A DNA stretch of 18,490 nucleotides from Microcaldota archaeon (lineage in GTDB: Archaea > Micrarchaeota > Micrarchaeia > Micrarchaeales > Micrarchaeaceae): contig JAJZXZ010000003.1 of the NCBI GenBank assembly GCA_021806185.1, forward strand, positions 1 through 18,490, written 5' to 3'. A program made the position numbers and the translations under genes. The stretch's first letter is position 1. Each line of letters begins with the position of its first letter. This document shows, piece after piece, positions 13,629 to 18,490 of the stretch. Under the pieces are notes generated by a model that was given only the letters and a program-made list of their open reading frames with translations, did not search any database and was not told the origin of the DNA.

Positions 13629-14342
13629 ATGGAACAAAAAGTATCCAGCTACCGAGAGCTTCCGGAGCTCTTCACGATGTCCAGCCTATCCGGCGCCCTC
13701 CATATCAACAGACGGAGACTGAGCCGTATGCTGGAATCGTGGGTGGAAGAGGGAGTTGTCGTCAGGCTCAGGAAGGGCACATACGCAAAGAGCGATGCGA
13801 ACCAGTTCAGGATAGCAGCGGGGCTGTACAACGGCTATATTGGTTTCTCATCCGCACTGTACCTCTACGGGCTCAAAACGGAGCTGGAGCGCATCGTGTA
13901 CGTGTGCGTCTCCACTAGGGAGAAAACGTGCTACTTCAAAGGCGTAAAACTCCAGCCTATCGAGATCCAGAAGCAGCTTTACGGCACAGAGCTGCATGAC
14001 GGCACGCTCGTGTCTACGTACCCGAAAACTATATTCGATATGTTCCTGAAGCCCAAACATGCGAGCATGTTCGATGTCTACCGGGCCATTAATACACGAC
14101 CTTTTGATAACCGGGAATGGATGGAGCTGATATACTATGCGAAAGATTCTAACCTGTCAACTATGCGAAGAATCGGGTTTGCCCTTGACGGAATAGCACC
14201 CGCGTGGTTCACCGCAGAGCTGCTCTCCTTGGCCAAAGGGAGCGGGAAATCTTTCTTCGGCTCCAAGAAGACAGCCAATTTCAATTCGAAATGGCGCATA
14301 TACGACAACATAGGTGTAAGAAGGTGGGTAAATGCCATATGA
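13629..14342 (+). CDS. AbiEi-like winged-helix antitoxin (AbiE locus 2, first gene)
   Basis: This 237-residue protein has an N-terminal winged helix at about residues 13-53, with helix-turn-helix FTMSSLSGALHINRRRLSRML and the wing VVVRLRKGTYAK typical of AbiEi. The C-terminal domain includes GYIGFSSALYLYGL, YVCVSTREKTCYF and the late STYPKTIFDMF motif of the family. It should repress its own operon and counter the following nucleotidyltransferase; this is inferred from homology and position. Sequence similarity to the AbiEi-like protein of locus 1 is low beyond the shared fold. ATG 13629 is about 27 bases after a TATA box, so translation probably starts on a leaderless mRNA. It overlaps the next gene by 11 bases, the canonical antitoxin-first order. 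Confidence 0.8.
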   Translation: MEQKVSSYRELPELFTMSSLSGALHINRRRLSRMLESWVEEGVVVRLRKGTYAKSDANQFRIAAGLYNGYIGFSSALYLYGLKTELERIVYVCVSTREKTCYFKGVKLQPIEIQKQLYGTELHDGTLVSTYPKTIFDMFLKPKHASMFDVYRAINTRPFDNREWMELIYYAKDSNLSTMRRIGFALDGIAPAWFTAELLSLAKGSGKSFFGSKKTANFNSKWRIYDNIGVRRWVNAI

Positions 14343-15048
14343 CTTGGCTGATGTCTCCCTCAAGACCGGCATAACGCAGGAGAAGTTGCAGAAGGAGGTA
14401 GCTGGCATGGTGGCGCTGCAGGAGTTGGCTGCCCTCTTTGCCAGCGAACGCCAGAAGGTGGCGCTTTACGGCGGGACCGCGCTTAATAAGATATACTTCG
14501 GTAAGGACCAGCGAATATCATATGACTTGGACATAGAGAGCTTCGCCTTCGAAAGAAGCATCTCGCTCATGCAGAGGGTGTGCGACAGCAAGGTATCCCA
14601 CATAAAGGCGGCCAGGTTCGTCTACAAAGGCGTCGTGGTAGACCTCACAAAGGCCAGGAGAATCGAGGAGCCTTCCTTAAGGAGGGTGGAGAGCTTATTG
14701 GGATTCTTCAATTATCCTATGGGATCGCTCCTTGTTCCGTCCTACAGCTTGGAGCTGCTCCTTGCAAGGAAGACCACGGCGCTGCTTTCCAGACTAGTGC
14801 CAAAGGATGTCTACGACACGTGGATGGGGCTGAAGCTATTGAAGGGCGAGAAGCTGTACAGATCATACGTTCTTAAAATAGCAAAGGCGGAAAGGATGAA
14901 CCTGCAATACCTCATAGGGCAGCTAAAGTACTTCTACAAGAGTGGTGATATGAGGTATGAGCCCGAGAGCATCGACGTGATCAGGACAGTCAACTTCAAG
15001 ATAATGATCGGTGACGTAATATTAAGGCTTTACAAGATCTTTATGTAG
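14332..15048 (+). CDS. AbiEii-like nucleotidyltransferase toxin (AbiE locus 2, second gene)
   Basis: This 238-residue protein is a second AbiEii-type nucleotidyltransferase. It has YGGTAL (46-51), the R-x-S-x-D-x-D motif (R61, S63, D65, D67), a later acidic position in VVVDLTK, and the C-terminal family motif LELLLARKTTALLSR (K147, R154) with D159 and D162 in KDVYDTW. All expected catalytic residues are present, so activity is likely. The toxic reaction would be nucleotide transfer to an RNA target, which is unknown. ATG 14332 is preceded by AGGTGG with 4-base spacing inside the antitoxin's coding region. The gene ends seven bases before a GT4 glycosyltransferase, which may be read from the same promoter. 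It is only remotely similar to the locus 1 toxin, so the loci look independently acquired. Confidence 0.82.
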   Translation: MPYDLADVSLKTGITQEKLQKEVAGMVALQELAALFASERQKVALYGGTALNKIYFGKDQRISYDLDIESFAFERSISLMQRVCDSKVSHIKAARFVYKGVVVDLTKARRIEEPSLRRVESLLGFFNYPMGSLLVPSYSLELLLARKTTALLSRLVPKDVYDTWMGLKLLKGEKLYRSYVLKIAKAERMNLQYLIGQLKYFYKSGDMRYEPESIDVIRTVNFKIMIGDVILRLYKIFM

Positions 15049-15055
15049 GGATTGT

Positions 15056-16183
15056 ATGAGAATCGCGTTCGTGTCGGATGTCGCTTTCCCGTGGCATGTC
15101 GGCGGGGTTGAGCAGACCGAGCGACTTGAGGCAGAGCACCTTGCAAAGGGCCACGAGGTGCACTTCTTCTCATTCAAGTGGAAGGGGATGAAGCGCGATT
15201 TCACGGACAAACGGATCCACTACCACTGCTCGCATTACCTCACCGACAAGGAGTTCTACAGGCACAAGCGCAGGTCGATAAGGGAGGGCTTTTACTTCTC
15301 GATGGTAGCATGGCGCATATTCTCAAGCAGGTTCGACGTGGTTCAGGTGAACGCGTTCCCATACCTGCACCTGCCAGTAATGAAACTCTACTGCAGGATT
15401 ACGGGCGCGAAGCTGATCATGGACGTAGCGGAATACTGGACAAGGGAAGAGTGGATGGGCTACCTTGGCAGGGCGCTTGGCGGCATAGTCTCGGATTACA
15501 CGAACTGGATGCTCCGCGGAGCGGACGCCTACATAGCCAACCCGGGCAAGGCCTACGACGGGCTGGTGTCGATAGGGGTGCCGCGCTCGATCATAGAGCG
15601 GTTCACCCCGATACTTGATGACAAAGAGCTATCTACGGTAAGGGCAAAACAGAGGCGCGGCCTTGTTGTCTACCTTGGCAGGTTGATAAAGGAGAAAAGG
15701 TTCGACCTATGGCTGGAGGCCGTGAAGGAGGCCTCCAGCATCGAGAGCGGCATAAAGGGCATAATAATAGGGGATGGGCCGGAGCGCGCAGCGATACGCC
15801 ATATGATCCCTGCGCTGGGGCTCAACGCCACAGTCCAGCTGCGCAGGTTCTACAACGAAAGGAGGGCCGCCCACCGTATACTCAAGAGCGCATCCGTATT
15901 CCTCAACATGTCTGAGAGGGAGGGGCTCAGTGCCACAGCCCTCGAGAGCATAGCGCTCGGTACACCCGTAGTGCTGCCGAGCTATTCGCCGATACCTGAT
16001 GCTGTCAAGGGGATGTGTACCGTATGCGATAAGGATGATGTGCCGCGCACGCTTGCAAGGATAGCCAGAGGCAATAAAAGCTCATTCATAAGGAATGCCA
16101 AGAACCTTGATGGCTTCAAGGCGTCCTCTATACCATCATTCTACAAGAGGCTTTTTGCAAGGCTTGATCTGAAGCCAGTATGA
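15056..16183 (+). CDS. GT4-family glycosyltransferase (GT-B fold)
   Basis: This 375-residue protein is a GT-B glycosyltransferase of the GT1/GT4 group. The N-terminal domain starts MRIAFVSDVAFPWHVGGVEQ with the glycine-rich acceptor-side loop. The donor-binding C-terminal domain begins at VVYLGRLIKEKRFDLWLEA (R209 and K214 in the phosphate-binding positions), continues with GIIIGDGPER, and has the E-x7-E motif E289/E297 in EREGLSATALESIALGTPVVLP. It probably adds a hexose to a surface glycan; donor and acceptor are not evident. There is no membrane segment, so it acts at the cytoplasmic side. ATG 15056 lies seven bases after the AbiEii-like toxin stop with AGGGAT just upstream, so it may be co-transcribed with the toxin-antitoxin pair. 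Confidence 0.85.
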   Translation: MRIAFVSDVAFPWHVGGVEQTERLEAEHLAKGHEVHFFSFKWKGMKRDFTDKRIHYHCSHYLTDKEFYRHKRRSIREGFYFSMVAWRIFSSRFDVVQVNAFPYLHLPVMKLYCRITGAKLIMDVAEYWTREEWMGYLGRALGGIVSDYTNWMLRGADAYIANPGKAYDGLVSIGVPRSIIERFTPILDDKELSTVRAKQRRGLVVYLGRLIKEKRFDLWLEAVKEASSIESGIKGIIIGDGPERAAIRHMIPALGLNATVQLRRFYNERRAAHRILKSASVFLNMSEREGLSATALESIALGTPVVLPSYSPIPDAVKGMCTVCDKDDVPRTLARIARGNKSSFIRNAKNLDGFKASSIPSFYKRLFARLDLKPV

Positions 16184-16248
16184 TATGCGATGGAATGCAG
16201 AAAGCGCAGCACGCCCTCTTCCAAAACAGATAAAAAAATAAAAAGAAA

Positions 16249-16268
16249 GGGATAGCGCTAGCTATCCC
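16249..16268 (-). terminator. Hairpin plus U-tract terminator of the membrane-protein gene
   Basis: GGGATAGC (16249-16256), loop GCTA, GCTATCCC (16261-16268) form a perfect 8-base-pair stem. Read on the minus strand, the hairpin follows the stop codon at 16291 and is itself followed by a run rich in T (16248 down to 16232). This looks like an intrinsic terminator. A second hairpin GAAGGC/GCCTTC (16285-16300) spans the stop codon. Confidence 0.6.
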
Positions 16269-16290
16269 AAGTTTCTGCACGCCTGAAGGC

Positions 16291-16683
16291 TTACGCCTTC
16301 TCGGTCATGCCTACAGCAGAGCCTATGATCGACAGTATGAAGCCAATCACGACCAGCCACATGAAGCTTGTTCCGGCTGTCATTAGGAGCAAAGCTATTG
16401 CCGCTGCCCATGTCAGTTTCGCTGCCGCACCTGCCGCCCTTCCTCCTCTGCCCGCCAGATTAGCGAAGCTAATCAGGAATACCGCTATCGAAGCCAGTAT
16501 CGCTATCGGGTAGATGAAAGGCAGCCAAAGGCTCGCTACACCTGTATTCCACGCGCTCAACGCACTAGAGTACCCTATCGCTCCACTGTTTAGGAGCAAG
16601 GCAGCTGTCACCAGGAAGAATATTCCTCCTAGGAACTCTAGGCCGAAGGCCGCGTATGATGTTCCGCTTTTGCCTCTTGCCAT
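16291..16683 (-). CDS. Small four-helix membrane protein, function unknown
   Basis: This 130-residue protein is unrecognised. Four hydrophobic segments are visible at about residues 12-33, 50-72, 85-101 and 105-123, separated by short loops and a small Gly/Arg/Ala-rich basic loop (GRGGRAAGAAAK) between helices 2 and 3, probably facing the cytoplasm. The start ATG 16683 was chosen because AGGTGA lies four bases upstream. The frame extends to 16782, but that part is not protein-like and the TATA element TTTAAAAAGC (minus strand, 16713-16722) falls inside it. Small residues dominate the helices, as in tightly packed channel- or carrier-like small proteins, but no specific function can be assigned. 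The gene is transcribed alone, divergent from rpoH. Confidence 0.7.
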   Translation of the reverse strand: MARGKSGTSYAAFGLEFLGGIFFLVTAALLLNSGAIGYSSALSAWNTGVASLWLPFIYPIAILASIAVFLISFANLAGRGGRAAGAAAKLTWAAAIALLLMTAGTSFMWLVVIGFILSIIGSAVGMTEKA

Positions 16684-16712
16684 ACATTCACCTATATGAA
16701 TCTCAAAGAGAA

Positions 16713-16722
16713 GCTTTTTAAA
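16713..16722 (-). promoter_or_regulatory. TATA box of the membrane-protein gene
   Basis: The minus strand reads TTTAAAAAGC, about 35 bases before ATG 16683, with AGGTGA between the two. This is the expected order for a short-leader transcript. Confidence 0.45.
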
Positions 16723-16810
16723 TGTAACTGTTTGGGGTGCGATGCGACGTAGTTCTTGCTGCCTTCCGCCAAAGCGCTGCACAGCCTAAAGTTATTTATT
16801 AGTTGCGTTC

Positions 16811-16870
16811 CATTATATTGAATTGCCTTGCACACTGTAGTAGAGGACGCACTTCTTATCGTTTAGGTGA
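16811..16870 (+). promoter_or_regulatory. Promoter and ribosome binding site of rpoH-rpoB
   Basis: TATA-like CATTATATTG (16811-16820), or the AGTTATTTATT element (16791-16801) before it, precedes AGGTGA at 16865-16870. The ribosome binding site is four bases before CTG 16875, the same spacing used by other genes in the window, which supports CTG as the rpoH start. The whole stretch 16684-16874 between the divergent genes contains nothing else I can identify. Confidence 0.5.
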
Positions 16871-16874
16871 GCCC

Positions 16875-17105
16875 CTGGTAAAGTCCCCCCTGAGACTGGT
16901 AGCCAAGCACGAGATTGTTAGCGATAGCGAGGCTAGGAAGGTCTCAAAGAGGTTCAAGATAACGCTAGACAAGTTCCCTAAGATACTGAGTACAGACCCG
17001 CAGGCTGTCAAGATAGGCGCGAAGCCCGGCCAGCTTGTGGCCATACACAGGAGCGACCCGACTGGCGACTACCTGTATTACAGATACGTCGTAGAGAGGA
17101 TATGA
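16875..17105 (+). CDS. rpoH: DNA-directed RNA polymerase subunit H (Rpo5), probable CTG start
   Basis: This encodes the 76-residue archaeal Rpo5/RpoH, equivalent to the C-terminal domain of eukaryotic Rpb5, part of the downstream DNA jaw of RNA polymerase. The family pattern is clear: LVAKHEIVSDSEA, FKITLDKFPKIL, DPQAVKIGAKPGQLV and HRSDPTGDYLYYRYVV. Known archaeal homologues have about 75-85 residues. The reading frame has no ATG. Upstream TTG codons (16803, 16818) would add a non-homologous tail and lie before the ribosome binding site. AGGTGA at 16865-16870 points to CTG 16875 or GTA 16878, and CTG fits the 4-base spacing. rpoB follows with an ATGA overlap. Function is certain; the start is inferred. 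Confidence 0.88.
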   Translation: MVKSPLRLVAKHEIVSDSEARKVSKRFKITLDKFPKILSTDPQAVKIGAKPGQLVAIHRSDPTGDYLYYRYVVERI

Positions 17106-18490
17106 GCATGCCGGACAACCACGACCTGCTTGAATCATACCTTAGCAACACCTCGATAGTGCAGCAGCAGATAGACAGCTACAACCGTTTCGTTAATGTA
17201 GGACTGCAGAAGATAGTGGAGAGCCAGTCCAACATAGAGCCAGAGGTATCGGACTTCGCAATAAAGCTGAACAGCGTGCGCCTCGGTTCGCCCGTCGTGA
17301 TAGAGTCGGACAGCTCGTCAAAGAGGATACTGCCAAATGAGGCGCTTGCCAGAAACCTCACGTACAGCGCCCCGATATACCTGACATACACCCCGGTAAT
17401 AAGCGGGATAGAGAAGAAGATAAACACGTCGGAGGTGTTCATAGGCGAGCTTCCAGTAATGGTGAAGAGCGACATATGCTACACAAAGGGCATGTCGAAG
17501 GAGCAGTTGCTCGCCGAGGGGGAGGATCCTGACGATCCAGGAGGCTATTTCATAATAAAAGGGAGCGAGCGCGTCCTAGTGGGCATAGAGGACCTTGCGC
17601 CAAACAGGATAATCTGCACCAAGGAGAAGAAGGGCGTGGTGAGCAAGGTCTTCTCAACCACCCTGAATTTCAGGGCGAGGTGCAGCATAACGAGGGACGA
17701 TTATGGGATATACAAGGTGCTCTTCCCGACCGTCTCGAAGGGCATAGACCTGATACTCGTGCTGAAGGCGCTTGGCATGCAGCCAAGCGAGATGCTCAAG
17801 GAAGTAGACGACGTCAAGGAGATAGCGAACGACATGCTGCTGAATACAGACCTCAGCAAGGCCAAGGAGATAAGCCAGGATGATTGCGTGATGGAGCTGG
17901 GCAGGATGTCCGCGCCCAACCAGGCGAGGCCTTACCAGCAGAAGAGGGCCGAGATGCAGCTCGATACATATATACTGCCGCATATAGGGTCGAAGCCGAA
18001 GCACAGGAAGGAGAAGGCCGAATACCTCGTCAGGATGGCCAAGCGCGCATCGATGGTCGCGTACGGCTACGCCAGGTCAGACGACAAGGACCACTACGCG
18101 AACAAGAGGATAAAGCTCGCTGGCGACCTGATGGAGGAGCTGCTCAGCAACGCCTTCAAGTTCTTCGTTAAGGACATAAAGTACCATGTCGAGAAGACGA
18201 CAGCCAGGGGCAGGAAGCTCAACGTCAGGACGAACATCAACCCCGACGCACTCACAGACAAGATACTCTACGCGATGGGCACGGGCTCATGGCCCGCCGG
18301 CCAGACCGGAGTGTCGCAGGTGCTGGACAGGACGAACTATCTGAGCGCGCTAGCGCACCTCAGGCGAGTGAAATCGCCGCTCACCAAGAAGCACCCGCAC
18401 TTCAAGGCCAGGGACGTGCACGGCACCTATCTCGAAAAGATATCCCCGAACGAGACGCCGGAGCGAAGGGAAGTTGGCCTGACGAAAAAC
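17102..18490 (+). CDS. rpoB: DNA-directed RNA polymerase subunit B (Rpo2), N-terminal part (partial at window edge)
   Basis: The frame is open from ATG 17102 (or ATG 17108, six bases on) to the window end, giving 463 residues. It matches the N-terminal half of archaeal RpoB/B'': YNRFVNVGLQKIV, the protrusion/lobe segments YSAPIYLTYTPVISG and GELPVMVKSDICY, GGYFIIKGSERVLVG, the lobe with NKRIKLAGDLMEELL, and the fork region TGVSQVLDRTNYLSALAHLRRV. The first ATG overlaps the rpoH stop in ATGA (17102-17105). Whether B is split into B'' and B' cannot be seen. At residues 439-463 the almost invariant active-centre motif is altered: GTYLEKISPNETPERREVGL, lacking the usual WGR-x-C and the glycine of ETPEG. 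The rest looks intact and functional. Confidence 0.95.
   Translation, partial: MSMPDNHDLLESYLSNTSIVQQQIDSYNRFVNVGLQKIVESQSNIEPEVSDFAIKLNSVRLGSPVVIESDSSSKRILPNEALARNLTYSAPIYLTYTPVISGIEKKINTSEVFIGELPVMVKSDICYTKGMSKEQLLAEGEDPDDPGGYFIIKGSERVLVGIEDLAPNRIICTKEKKGVVSKVFSTTLNFRARCSITRDDYGIYKVLFPTVSKGIDLILVLKALGMQPSEMLKEVDDVKEIANDMLLNTDLSKAKEISQDDCVMELGRMSAPNQARPYQQKRAEMQLDTYILPHIGSKPKHRKEKAEYLVRMAKRASMVAYGYARSDDKDHYANKRIKLAGDLMEELLSNAFKFFVKDIKYHVEKTTARGRKLNVRTNINPDALTDKILYAMGTGSWPAGQTGVSQVLDRTNYLSALAHLRRVKSPLTKKHPHFKARDVHGTYLEKISPNETPERREVGLTKN

Noticed and set aside
16683..16782. N-terminal extension of the small membrane protein
   Set aside because: It precedes the AGGTGA ribosome binding site and contains the probable TATA box; the extra residues are not membrane- or signal-like.
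17654..18171. Open frames on both strands inside rpoB
   Set aside because: They lie within the continuous, homologous RpoB reading frame, which is open to the window edge.

Overview
The window is chromosomal DNA from an archaeon. The evidence is a full-length aIF5B, an archaeal RpoH directly upstream of RpoB, the end of ribosomal protein uS10, a tricorn-factor-type M1 aminopeptidase, a SelB-like pseudo-elongation factor, archaeal TATA boxes about 26 bases upstream of several start codons, and ribosome binding sites of the AGGTGA type. Genes are packed tightly, with ATGA overlaps and 4-10 base gaps. An ultra-small acidophile of the ARMAN/Micrarchaeota kind would fit, but that is an impression and cannot be proven from this sequence. 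No tRNA, rRNA, CRISPR array, IS element or origin was seen. No gene-free stretch exceeds about 200 bases.

Layout. Bases 1-302 (+) are the end of rpsJ (uS10). Bases 468-1777 (+) hold an AbiE-like toxin-antitoxin pair in inverted order, nucleotidyltransferase (AbiEii-like) first and winged-helix AbiEi-like protein second. Two near-identical 32-base imperfect palindromes flank its TATA box. Convergent to it are aIF5B (infB, 1782-3536, -) and then an AlkA-like 3-methyladenine DNA glycosylase (3623-4267, -). A short secreted protein, rich in N-glycosylation sequons and with a Ser/Thr stalk, follows at 4360-4947 (+). Its end overlaps a minus-strand operon (6462 down to 4921) of a small Cys/His protein, an ASCH-domain protein and an aSelB-like translation factor with no P-loop. 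Bases 6610-7684 (-) carry three small orphan ORFs, two of which overlap and may be a single frameshifted gene.

A long minus-strand operon (11951 down to 7736) encodes a GNAT acetyltransferase, the M1 aminopeptidase and a membrane glycosyltransferase. Divergent from it on the plus strand are agmatinase and a GT2 glycosyltransferase (12000-13559). A second AbiE-like pair (13629-15048, +), this time antitoxin first, sits between that GT2 gene and a GT4 glycosyltransferase (15056-16183), which starts 7 bases after the toxin gene and may be co-transcribed. A small four-helix membrane protein on the minus strand (16291-16683) ends in a hairpin plus U-tract terminator. The window ends with rpoH (probably starting at a non-standard CTG) and the N-terminal part of rpoB, which runs off the edge.

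How the genes work together. Housekeeping genes (S10, aIF5B, RpoH/RpoB, DNA glycosylase, peptide degradation, polyamine synthesis) are interleaved with cell-surface functions (three glycosyltransferases and a probable glycoprotein substrate) and two different AbiE-type defence/stability modules. The most noteworthy points are the reversed-order AbiE locus with its twin operators, the second AbiE locus embedded among glycosyltransferases, the pseudo-GTPase elongation factor operon, and an RpoB with unusual substitutions in an almost invariant active-centre motif.
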